A stretch of DNA of 16,424 nucleotides from NCBI GenBank assembly GCA_030540495.1, contig JAUNWC010000005.1:1-16424 (forward strand), given 5' to 3'. Shown piece after piece: positions 8,899 to 16,342 of this stretch. A program made the position numbers and the translations under genes. Under the pieces are notes generated by a model. The model ran no database searches, was not told the origin of the DNA, and saw only the letters and a list, made by a program, of their open reading frames with translations. Position 1 is the first letter of the stretch, and each line of letters begins with the position of its first letter. The DNA comes from Bacteroidota bacterium (GTDB lineage Bacteria; Bacteroidota; Bacteroidia; Bacteroidales; P3).

Positions 8899-11800
8899 AT
8901 GAAAAATATTTTTGGTAAATTATCATTATTGTTGTTTTGCTTGTGTCTTATAAGCATGTCTGCCAGTGCATTGCCTTATAAGGGTGCAAAGAAATCCACC
9001 CGTCAAAGAAAAGCTGACGGAGTAGAGTCTTGTAGAAAGGCTCAAGGTTCTGCTGAATTAAGCATAAACAATGTGCGTGTACGTATCAATCAAGGTGGTA
9101 ATATGTGGACTGATGGAGCAACGGCACAATATTATGTGCCTAAGGCAGGTAATTCTACTGCTTTGTTCTGCTCAGCACTTTGGATTGGTGGTATGGACGA
9201 GAATGACCAGTTGCGTGTTGCTGCTATGAGATTTGGTTCTGAAGGACAAGACTTTTGGCCAGGTCCTTTAACGGTAGATAACAATGCTTCTGTCAATAGA
9301 GCGGTTTGTGACCAATGGGATAAATTGTTTAGAATAACAAAGGCAGAGGTACAAGAATTTGTTTCGCACTATGCTACAGGTGACCATAGAGATTATATTA
9401 CTTCTGCTATTAGAGAGTGGCCAGGTAATGGAGATGAGTCTTTGGGACAATCTCGTTTTTTAGCACCTTTCTTTGATAGAGATGGAGATGGTGTTTATAA
9501 CCCAGAAAATGGAGATTATCCTTACTATGATTTTAATGGCGACCTTTGTCCTACAACCATAAGAGATTCTCTTCCTGTGGGAGTGCCTTATACTCCAACG
9601 CCTACATACGAATCTACCAACTCTGATATTTATCAGACGGGTGGTGCTATGAAGGCTTACAATGGTCTTCTTGTTGACCAAGTCTTAAAAGGAGACGAAA
9701 CCTTGTGGTGGGTATTCAACGACAAGGGAGCGGCTCACACTGAGTCCAATTCTCAGTATGCCATAGGTTTGGAAATTAGAGCACAGGCTTTTGCTTTCAC
9801 AATGAACAATGAAATTAACGATATGACTTTCTATTCATACGAAATCATCAACCGTTCTGCTTTCAAACTAAAAGACACTTATTTTTCTCAATGGGTAGAC
9901 CCAGATTTGGGATATGCTTTTGACGACTATGTAGGTTGTGATGTGGAAAGAGGTCTTGGTTATTGTTACAATGGAGATGCTAATGACGGCCCTGGACAAG
10001 GTGCTTATTCTGGCAATCCTCCTGCTGTTGGTATAGACTTTTTCCAAGGTCCTTATATGGATGCTAAGTATGGTAAAGATATTCCTAAAGTGGATACTGC
10101 TGCATTGAAGAATTTGCCGGGAGGTGAGGCTGCTTTGGCTGCTTATCAGGCTATTATAGATAAAGAGTTGGCTGCCGGTAACCTAAAAGCCGATATCAAT
10201 ATTCTTTTGACTGCTGATGCAGATAAATACAAAGAGGCATGGTTCCCAGAGAATGGCAATGAAGATTTTGCTTGTGCTATCAATGGAGTTAACTTTGGTA
10301 ATGGTATTGCTAACGATGAGCGTTTTGGTATGAGACGTTTCCTTTACTACAACAACTCTTCTGGTGATGATGGTGAGCCTACTAAGGCACAACACTATTA
10401 CAACTATTTGCGTGGTATTTGGAAGAACAATCAACCTATGTACTATGGCGGTAATGGATTTACTACATATGATGGTTACGAGAGTAATGAAGGAATAAGA
10501 GCAGAGTTTATGTTCCCTGGCGATAGTGATATTTGGGGTTGGGGTACTCCTGATAATAGAGATTATGGTAAGAATCATTCTTGGAGTGAATCCACAGCCG
10601 ATAATGGCAATCCTAATCCAGTAGGGGATAGACGTTTTATGCAATCTGCAGGTCCTTTCACTCTTTCTCCAGGTGCTATTAACTATATAACAGTGGGTAT
10701 TCCTTTTGCTCAGGCTGCTACAGGTGGTCCTCAAGCCTCTGTTACTCTTCTAAGAAAGATAGATGACAAATGCCAGGCTTTGTTTGACAACTGTTTCAAT
10801 GTTTTGGAAGGACCAGATGCACCGGATATCGTAGTGCAAGAGTTGGATAGAGAAATCATTCTTTATCTAACAAACGAATCTGGTAACAATATGAATGAAG
10901 GTTTTAGAGTTTTGGACGTATCCATACCTAATGACTCAGTTGATGGAAAACTACCAGATAGGTATTACACCTTTGAAGGTTATCAAATCTTCCAATTAAA
11001 AGACGCTACTGTTTCTGTTTCTGATGTATATGATAATAGTAAGGCTCAGTTGGTTGCTCAGTGTGATATAAAGAACAATATAAGCACTTTGATAAACTAC
11101 ACAACTGATGAATCTGGTATATTGGAATCTCAGGTAATGGTTTCGGGTGCTAATCAAGGAATACAACATACTTTCCGTGTTACTGAGGACTTATTCTCTA
11201 CAAGCACAGATAAACGTTTGGTAAATAACAAAAAATACTATTTCATAGCGATAGCGTATGCTCAAAATATGTATAAGGAGTATTCTCCAACAGACGTTAC
11301 CAAAATAGATGGACAAAAAGAGCCATACTTGGCTTCTCGTAAAAAAGGAGATGGTTCTGCTGTGGAGTCCGTTGTTGCCATACCTCACAAACTATCGGGA
11401 CAACAAAATGGTATAACCTTAGGAACTACCTATGGTGTTTCTCCAGAGATAACCCGTGTAGAAGGTTATGGTAATGGTGGTTTGGTTATTAATTTACAAA
11501 AATCCTCTGTTGCTGAGCTTATGGGTAATGTAGGAGTAGAGCCACAAACTGAAACTATTACCATAAACAATCCTTATACAAAACAAGATACTACTTTTGT
11601 AACACCTATAAACATAATAAAAGAACCTGAATACCAAACTAATGCAGGTCCATTGAATGTTAAGGTTGTAGACCCGTTGAATGTTAAAGCAGGTTCTTAT
11701 TATTTGGGATTCAAACCTGCTGAAATCTTAGATACAACAGTTACTCCTAATGTAACTACTTATGATACTAATATGTCCAACGCTACTTGGTTCTTAACCA

Positions 11801-13596
11801 CAACAGACGGCTCTGTCTTGTATGATGACGTTGATACTGTTTGGTCTACAAGACCATTGAGCGAAGACAATGAGCAAATCGTATTTGGTTTGGGTATATC
11901 CATATCTTTGACCAATCCTGAGGCTATAGCCACCACAACCACACGTGTTGCTATTAGAAACTTTGGTAAGGAGTTTAGTTCTGATGTGCGTGCCAATGTA
12001 TTGAATTCTGGTTCTTTGTTGTCTTCGGGTATTGTTTATGCAGATGCAAATAAATCTTGGCTAACAGGGTTTGCAGATGATGATGGTTCAGAATCTACCA
12101 ACTGGATACGTTCTGGTTCATTATATCCTTCTGAAGTTGTTACCAATGTGGAAGATTTATATGACCCTACTTTGGACTATTTCTGTCAAGTTCCGGATAC
12201 GTCTTTTGCTGACGATGGTTCAATACTTAGTATTGGTGTTCGTCCTACAGGACTTGACCCTCTTAATGAGTATGAAAAGTGTGTGAACGGTACTTGGGCG
12301 CCATATAGATTGACCTCTACCGCTACACAACATCCTGCATTTGTTAGATATTACTATATAAATTCAAGCAATTCCACCGATATGGCTCTTGAAAGTAGGT
12401 CAAACACTGCTCTTCTATGTAATTCTCTATTGTTTAATGATATGAACAATTTGGCATCTGTGGATATAGTATTTACTTCCGATAAGTCTAAATGGACAAG
12501 ATGTCCTGTTATAGAGATGGGAACAGATACTACTTTGACACAAGGTGGTGCTAAAAAATTCCAATTACGTAGAGAACGCTCTTGGGAGAAAGATGGTACT
12601 TACAATCCTGCAGATTCTGGTATGAGTTGGTTCCCTGGTTATGCTATCAATTTAGAAACCGGCGAAAGATTGAATATGATTTTTGGTGAAAATTCTTCTT
12701 TGGGACAACTTAATGGTAGAGATATGATATGGAACCCACCTGCATCTGGTTCTTATGGTGGTATGCATTTCGTATATGTAATAGGTACAGGAACGCATTA
12801 TACTGTTAATGCTAATAGTGCAACTTCTTCGGCTCAGTTAGAGTTGTTTAGTTTCCCTGCTTATGATGGTGGAGTAACTGCTAAGGCTTATTTGAGACAT
12901 TTGGATGATTGCGATGATATTTCTTCTAACGAAAGTATATATCACTTTGTACAAGTAGAGAAATTATTCTCTTCTATTATGTGGGTAGGAACACCTGCTG
13001 CAAGTGGAGTATTTGCTTATGGTAATGCAGACCCTAACATAGTACCTTATTCTCAAAGAGTACCGGATTTGATTCCTACTGATGCTACTGTTCAGATTAG
13101 AGTTAGAAAACCTTATTCTATGAATTGGACTCAATCAGGATATAACAATTCTGTATCTCCAATAAATGATAACTTCCCATTATATCGTTTTGGAATAGCC
13201 TCTGATATGATACCTGCTACCAATGTAGGTTATACTGATGCTTCAAGTGTTTTGGACGCAATAACGGTTGTTCCTAACCCTTATTATGCAAGTTCTTTGT
13301 ACGAGGGTGACCAAGTAAATAATACGGTAAAAATAACCAATTTGCCACCTGAGTGTTATATAACCATTTATTCTGTGGATGGAACAGTGGTTAGAAAACT
13401 TAGAGGTCCTTCTAAGTCTATAACTCCGGGTAGTGGTTCTGCTCAGACTTACATAGAATGGGATTTGAAGAACGAAAGAGGTTTGCAAATTTCCGGAGGT
13501 ATATACTTGATACACGTAAAAGCGGATGGTATAGGTGAAACTCTTGTTAAATGGTTTGGAGCTTTGCGTCCTGTTGACCTAAACTCTTTCCAATAA
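8899..13596 (+). CDS. Very large exported surface protein with T9SS-type C-terminal domain
   Basis: A 1565-residue predicted exported protein. The signal peptide ends near residue 24 (SASA|LP). Early features are NNVRVRINQGGNMW, ALWIGGMDENDQLRVAAMRFG and QDFWPGPL, a pattern I associate with large Bacteroidota surface proteins. Asp-rich DRDGDGVYNPENGDYP (from residue 193) resembles a calcium-binding loop. The long middle has no enzyme motif I recognise and looks beta-rich. The final ~114 residues (from about 1452) look like a T9SS sorting domain: ITVVPNPYYASS, VKITNLPPECYITIYSVDGTVVRKL, YIEWDLKNERGLQISGGIYLIHV. The chain then continues to KWFGALRPVDLNSFQ instead of ending in the usual short basic strand. 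It begins 38 bp after the receptor gene and ends 35 bp before the chosen start of the PorV/PorQ-like gene, suggesting that the three products act together at the cell surface. Export by T9SS is inferred; the molecular function is unknown. Confidence 0.88.
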   Translation: MKNIFGKLSLLLFCLCLISMSASALPYKGAKKSTRQRKADGVESCRKAQGSAELSINNVRVRINQGGNMWTDGATAQYYVPKAGNSTALFCSALWIGGMDENDQLRVAAMRFGSEGQDFWPGPLTVDNNASVNRAVCDQWDKLFRITKAEVQEFVSHYATGDHRDYITSAIREWPGNGDESLGQSRFLAPFFDRDGDGVYNPENGDYPYYDFNGDLCPTTIRDSLPVGVPYTPTPTYESTNSDIYQTGGAMKAYNGLLVDQVLKGDETLWWVFNDKGAAHTESNSQYAIGLEIRAQAFAFTMNNEINDMTFYSYEIINRSAFKLKDTYFSQWVDPDLGYAFDDYVGCDVERGLGYCYNGDANDGPGQGAYSGNPPAVGIDFFQGPYMDAKYGKDIPKVDTAALKNLPGGEAALAAYQAIIDKELAAGNLKADINILLTADADKYKEAWFPENGNEDFACAINGVNFGNGIANDERFGMRRFLYYNNSSGDDGEPTKAQHYYNYLRGIWKNNQPMYYGGNGFTTYDGYESNEGIRAEFMFPGDSDIWGWGTPDNRDYGKNHSWSESTADNGNPNPVGDRRFMQSAGPFTLSPGAINYITVGIPFAQAATGGPQASVTLLRKIDDKCQALFDNCFNVLEGPDAPDIVVQELDREIILYLTNESGNNMNEGFRVLDVSIPNDSVDGKLPDRYYTFEGYQIFQLKDATVSVSDVYDNSKAQLVAQCDIKNNISTLINYTTDESGILESQVMVSGANQGIQHTFRVTEDLFSTSTDKRLVNNKKYYFIAIAYAQNMYKEYSPTDVTKIDGQKEPYLASRKKGDGSAVESVVAIPHKLSGQQNGITLGTTYGVSPEITRVEGYGNGGLVINLQKSSVAELMGNVGVEPQTETITINNPYTKQDTTFVTPINIIKEPEYQTNAGPLNVKVVDPLNVKAGSYYLGFKPAEILDTTVTPNVTTYDTNMSNATWFLTTTDGSVLYDDVDTVWSTRPLSEDNEQIVFGLGISISLTNPEAIATTTTRVAIRNFGKEFSSDVRANVLNSGSLLSSGIVYADANKSWLTGFADDDGSESTNWIRSGSLYPSEVVTNVEDLYDPTLDYFCQVPDTSFADDGSILSIGVRPTGLDPLNEYEKCVNGTWAPYRLTSTATQHPAFVRYYYINSSNSTDMALESRSNTALLCNSLLFNDMNNLASVDIVFTSDKSKWTRCPVIEMGTDTTLTQGGAKKFQLRRERSWEKDGTYNPADSGMSWFPGYAINLETGERLNMIFGENSSLGQLNGRDMIWNPPASGSYGGMHFVYVIGTGTHYTVNANSATSSAQLELFSFPAYDGGVTAKAYLRHLDDCDDISSNESIYHFVQVEKLFSSIMWVGTPAASGVFAYGNADPNIVPYSQRVPDLIPTDATVQIRVRKPYSMNWTQSGYNNSVSPINDNFPLYRFGIASDMIPATNVGYTDASSVLDAITVVPNPYYASSLYEGDQVNNTVKITNLPPECYITIYSVDGTVVRKLRGPSKSITPGSGSAQTYIEWDLKNERGLQISGGIYLIHVKADGIGETLVKWFGALRPVDLNSFQ

Positions 13597-13631
13597 TAAT
13601 TTAATCAACAACAGTGTTTAAAACTTATAAA

Positions 13632-14729
13632 ATGAAAGAAGTTATGAATAGAATACATAAAATAATTATTATGGTCGTCTTTGCCTCTTTGCTAATACCT
13701 CAAATGGTTTTAGCCGGAAATGACGATAGAAGAGGAACTGCCGGAGCAGGTGAGTTGTTGATAAATCCTTGGGCCAGGAGTGCAGGTTGGGGAAGTGTCA
13801 ATACTGCTAACGGTAGTGGTTTGGATGCTCTTTTCTCCAACGTTGCAGGTTTGGGACATACAACAGGAACAGAAGTTTCTTTTAACTATACTCATTGGTT
13901 AGACAATTCTGATATAGGTTTGGTTTCTTTTGGTCTTGCTCAAAGTATGGGTGCATACGGTGTGTTAGGTCTTACGGTTAATTCCATGTCTTTTGGAACT
14001 ATAGAAAAAACCACAGTTGGTTCTCCTGACGTTGGCAACAATGGAACATACAAACCTTCATTGCTAAACTTGGGAGTATCTTATGCAAAAGCATTTTCTA
14101 CCTCTATCTATGCGGGAGCGACCCTAAAAATAGTAAATGAGGGTATAGACAATGTTACGGCTACTGGTATAGCAATAGATGCAGGTATCCAATATGTTAC
14201 GGGTAGAGACTATGAAATAAAATTTGGTATCTCATTAAAGAACTGGGGTCCTTCTATGTCTTTCTCGGGTGATGGTCTTGTTATCAATGCTACCTACGTA
14301 GATTCTGACCATCAACAGAGTTTGCAACAACGTTCTCTTTCTTGGGACTTGCCTTCAAGTTTGAACATAGGTGGTTCTTATGATTTCTTATTCTCAGAGA
14401 AGACTTATCGTTTTACTGTAGCGGCTAATTACGAATCTATGGCTTTTACAGATGACCTTTATACTCTTGCTGGTGAATTTTCTTACAACAATCTTTTGAT
14501 GGTTAGAGGAGGTTATACTTACCAAAAGGGTAGGGGAGACGATATTTATTCTTCTGATGGTAATAGAAACAACTTTTCTTCTGGTTTCTCATGCGGTGCC
14601 TCTATAAATGCACCTCTTTCTAAGCCAAAAGGAGATAAGAAAGGAACATACGTTTCTATAGACTATGCTTATAGAGTAACGGCAATATTAGGTGGAATAC
14701 ACACAGTGGGTTTGAGTTTGGCTCTATAG
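13632..14729 (+). CDS. PorV/PorQ-family outer-membrane protein
   Basis: A 365-residue predicted beta-barrel. The signal peptide is clear (NRIHKIIIMVVFASLLIPQMVLA). The mature N-terminus has GTAGAGELLINPWARSAGWG and NGSGLDALFSNVAGLG, characteristic of the PorV/PorQ (UPF0164-like) family, which is related to FadL-type barrels. In the T9SS, PorV binds the C-terminal sorting domain of exported cargo and carries it to the attachment complex; PorQ acts with PorZ. Which role applies here, or whether this is a third paralogue, cannot be decided. I chose ATG at 13632 because it gives a short basic start before the hydrophobic core; a GTG at 13614 would add six residues, and ATG at 13644 gives the most compact signal peptide. 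It directly follows the giant CTD-bearing gene, supporting a cargo-handling role. A strong terminator begins 31 bp after its stop, ending the operon. Confidence 0.85.
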   Translation: MKEVMNRIHKIIIMVVFASLLIPQMVLAGNDDRRGTAGAGELLINPWARSAGWGSVNTANGSGLDALFSNVAGLGHTTGTEVSFNYTHWLDNSDIGLVSFGLAQSMGAYGVLGLTVNSMSFGTIEKTTVGSPDVGNNGTYKPSLLNLGVSYAKAFSTSIYAGATLKIVNEGIDNVTATGIAIDAGIQYVTGRDYEIKFGISLKNWGPSMSFSGDGLVINATYVDSDHQQSLQQRSLSWDLPSSLNIGGSYDFLFSEKTYRFTVAANYESMAFTDDLYTLAGEFSYNNLLMVRGGYTYQKGRGDDIYSSDGNRNNFSSGFSCGASINAPLSKPKGDKKGTYVSIDYAYRVTAILGGIHTVGLSLAL

Positions 14730-14760
14730 GAAAGATAGATTAAGTTAATAATTCTTTATA

Positions 14761-14804
14761 AAAAAGGATAGAAGACTGATAACAAAGTCTTCTATTCTTT
14801 TATT
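14761..14804 (+). terminator. Intrinsic terminator after the PorV/PorQ-like gene
   Basis: A perfect 10-bp stem, ATAGAAGACT (14768-14777) with AGTCTTCTAT (14786-14795), encloses the 8-nt loop GATAACAA. The stem can extend with a G-T and a G-C pair and then A-T pairs, and is followed by TCTTTTATTT. It lies 31 bp beyond the upstream stop codon and ends only about 16 nt before greA, so greA needs read-through or a promoter I cannot recognise. Confidence 0.85.
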
Positions 14805-14819
14805 TAATAAAAAAATAAT

Positions 14820-15293
14820 ATGGCAGATATAAAATATTATTCACAAGAAGGTTTGCAAAAACTAAAAGACGAATTGCGTCATATGATAGCGGTGGAGCGT
14901 CCTGCAGTGTCTAATGCTATAGCAGAGGCAAGGGATAAAGGAGATTTGTCCGAAAATGCAGAATACGATGCTGCAAAGGAGGCTCAGAGTCATTTGGAGG
15001 CAAGAATAGTAAAATTGCAAGAAACCATAGCCAATGCCCGTCTATTAGACGAAAGCAAAATAGATACTTCTAAGGTGCTTTTGCTTTCAAAGGTGGAATT
15101 TGAAAACCTTGCAATTAAAAAGAAAATGACCTATGAAATAGTACCTGAAAACGAGGCTAATCTAAAACAAGGCAAGATTTCCATAACTTCTCCAATAGCA
15201 AAGGGATTGTTGGGTAAAAGTGTTGGAGATGTTGCAGAAATAGAAGTTCCAGCAGGTAAAATGAAGTTAAAAATAACTAAAATTTCAAGATAA
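14820..15293 (+). CDS. greA: Transcription elongation factor GreA
   Basis: GreA enters the RNA polymerase secondary channel and stimulates cleavage of backtracked RNA, rescuing stalled elongation complexes. The 157-residue length is normal. The N-terminal coiled coil (about 1-75) has the family signature ARDKGDLSENAEYDAAKEAQ, with tip acidic residues Asp42 and Glu45 matching the catalytic D41/E44 of the E. coli protein. The C-terminal FKBP-like half carries KISITSPIAKGLLGKSVGD and ends in a basic strand. The ATG lies about 16 nt after the preceding hairpin's T-rich tail, with only AT-rich sequence between. The stop codon overlaps the start of the HIT gene (TAATG), so translation of the two is probably coupled. 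Nothing is missing or unusual in the protein itself. Confidence 0.97.
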   Translation: MADIKYYSQEGLQKLKDELRHMIAVERPAVSNAIAEARDKGDLSENAEYDAAKEAQSHLEARIVKLQETIANARLLDESKIDTSKVLLLSKVEFENLAIKKKMTYEIVPENEANLKQGKISITSPIAKGLLGKSVGDVAEIEVPAGKMKLKITKISR

Positions 15294-15697
15294 TGACATC
15301 CATATTTACAAAAATCATAAATGGAGAAATACCTTCTTATAAGGTGGCAGAAAATGATAAGTTTTACGCTTTTCTTGATATTGCTCCTTTGCAAAAAGGA
15401 CATACATTGGTAGTTCCTAAGAAGGAAGAGGATTATTTCTTTGATATACAGGACGAAGATTTACAGGAATATATTTGTTTTGCAAAAAAAATAGCCAAAG
15501 CCATAAAACTTGCTTTCCCTTGCGAAAAAGTTGGTATGGCAGTCATAGGTTTGGAAGTAAGACATGCTCATATACACTTAGTTCCTATGCACAAAGAAGG
15601 AGATTTGAATTTTGCCAACGAAAAACTTTCTCTTTCTCAAGCCGAGTTTGAAAATATTGCAAAATCTATTGCAGATAAATACAATTCTGAGAATTAA
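15293..15697 (+). CDS. HIT-family (histidine triad) nucleotide hydrolase
   Basis: A 134-residue cytoplasmic protein of the histidine triad superfamily, whose HINT-type members hydrolyse nucleoside phosphoramidates and related adenylated compounds. The N-terminus IFTKIINGEIPSYKVAEND and the segment FLDIAPLQKGHTLVVPK are typical. The active-site triad HAHIHLVP places His91, His93 and His95, with His93 the expected nucleophile. A longer C-terminal helix (QAEFENIAKSIADKY) follows. Its ATG shares one base with the greA stop codon, which sets the start. I recall this greA-HIT order from other Bacteroidota, so it looks like an ancestral pair. The physiological substrate is not known. No clear terminator follows the gene. 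Confidence 0.95.
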   Translation: MTSIFTKIINGEIPSYKVAENDKFYAFLDIAPLQKGHTLVVPKKEEDYFFDIQDEDLQEYICFAKKIAKAIKLAFPCEKVGMAVIGLEVRHAHIHLVPMHKEGDLNFANEKLSLSQAEFENIAKSIADKYNSEN

Positions 15698-15731
15698 TTT
15701 TCTTGTTATTTGTCTATAATGATTTTTTATT

Positions 15732-15756
15732 GCAAATTATTTTCAATCTAATTTGC
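15732..15756. repeat. Short perfect palindrome overlapping the lipoprotein promoter
   Basis: GCAAATTA (15732-15739) and TAATTTGC (15749-15756) are exact reverse complements around a 9-nt spacer. The right arm contains the TTTG taken as the -33 element of the lipoprotein gene. No T run follows, so it is a poor terminator candidate. An operator site is possible, but an AT-rich 8-bp match can also occur by chance. Confidence 0.45.
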
Positions 15757-15783
15757 TTAGGTAAAAAAAAAGTTGTTACTTTG
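15752..15783 (+). promoter_or_regulatory. Promoter of the lipoprotein gene
   Basis: TTTG (15752-15755) and TTACTTTG (15776-15783, one mismatch to TAnnTTTG) are separated by 20 bp, the expected spacing for the Bacteroidota primary sigma factor. The spacer contains a run of nine A (15763-15771). Transcription would begin near 15790, about 25 nt before the lipoprotein start. Confidence 0.65.
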
Positions 15784-15815
15784 CGGTTGTTAAATCTAAA
15801 AATATCAAATAAGAG

Positions 15816-16265
15816 ATGAAAAAATATATATTATTCTTTTTGGTTGGACTTGTCCTTATGGGGTGTTCTGGTACGAAAAAGTCTGCTTATAAATCTGTGG
15901 ATGAGAGAGACGTTCCCGAAAGATATGTAAAGGATTTTCATAAACGTTATGCAGAGGTCAAGGAGGTAAAATGGCAAATGGCTGATTCTACAATATATTT
16001 TGCCAATTTTAAAACCGAAGACAACGATTGTATAATGAAATTTACCCTAACCTCCACCGAGATGAGATATATCATTCAATTGGATTGGCTTCCTTCTAAT
16101 ATAACGGATTTTGTAGCAACAGAGTATCCGGAATATAAGATTAAAGAGGCTTACATAACGGATGTAAGAAACAAGAAATCTTATCTTGTTGTTATAGCCA
16201 AAAAAGGAGAAACTCTTAATCTTCAATTTGATTTAAAGGGTAATTTTAATAAAGTCATAGAATAA
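15816..16265 (+). CDS. Small lipoprotein with PepSY-like features
   Basis: A 149-residue predicted lipoprotein. A lipobox LMGC places the lipidated Cys at position 17, followed by a Ser/Lys-rich linker. The mature part has two similar alpha/beta halves. Each begins with a helix of the 'pro-x-x-(4-8)-F-x-x-x-(Y/E)P' kind (VPERYVKDFHKRYAEVKEVKW; then LPSNITDFVATEYPEYKIK), followed by beta strands ending in a hydrophobic-charged pattern (TIYFANFKTEDNDCIMKF; KKSYLVVIAKKGETLNLQF). This matches the Bacteroidota PepSY-like (BLIP-like fold, DUF2874/PF11396-type) periplasmic proteins, whose function is generally unknown. It has its own promoter and a terminator 26 bp downstream, so it is a single-gene unit. 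Lipoprotein status is fairly sure; the family assignment is moderately sure; no function is assigned. Confidence 0.8.
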   Translation: MKKYILFFLVGLVLMGCSGTKKSAYKSVDERDVPERYVKDFHKRYAEVKEVKWQMADSTIYFANFKTEDNDCIMKFTLTSTEMRYIIQLDWLPSNITDFVATEYPEYKIKEAYITDVRNKKSYLVVIAKKGETLNLQFDLKGNFNKVIE

Positions 16266-16291
16266 ACATTGTAAAAGCAAAATTAAAACAT

Positions 16292-16328
16292 GGTATTGTA
16301 GTTTTTTATTGGCTATAATACCTTTTTT
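16292..16328 (+). terminator. Intrinsic terminator after the lipoprotein gene
   Basis: The stem GGTATTGTAG (16292-16301) pairs with CTATAATACC (16313-16322) over 10 bp with one G-T wobble, around an 11-nt loop, and is followed directly by six T. It isolates the lipoprotein gene from the methyltransferase gene that starts 15 bp later. Confidence 0.8.
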
Positions 16329-16342
16329 ATTACTTCTGAAAA

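Noticed and set aside
10183..10734. A 183-codon open frame antisense to the giant protein gene
   Set aside because: It lies wholly inside a well-supported gene, has an Ile/Thr/Ser/Arg-rich composition typical of shadow frames, and shows no domain, promoter or leader.
13614..13631. GTG start giving six more residues on the PorV/PorQ-like protein
   Set aside because: The ATG at 13632 leaves a normal signal peptide, and the extra residues add nothing recognisable.
15698..15760. Terminator after the HIT gene
   Set aside because: The palindrome at 15732-15756 is not followed by a T run and the T run at 15723-15728 precedes it, so it does not fit an intrinsic terminator in this direction.
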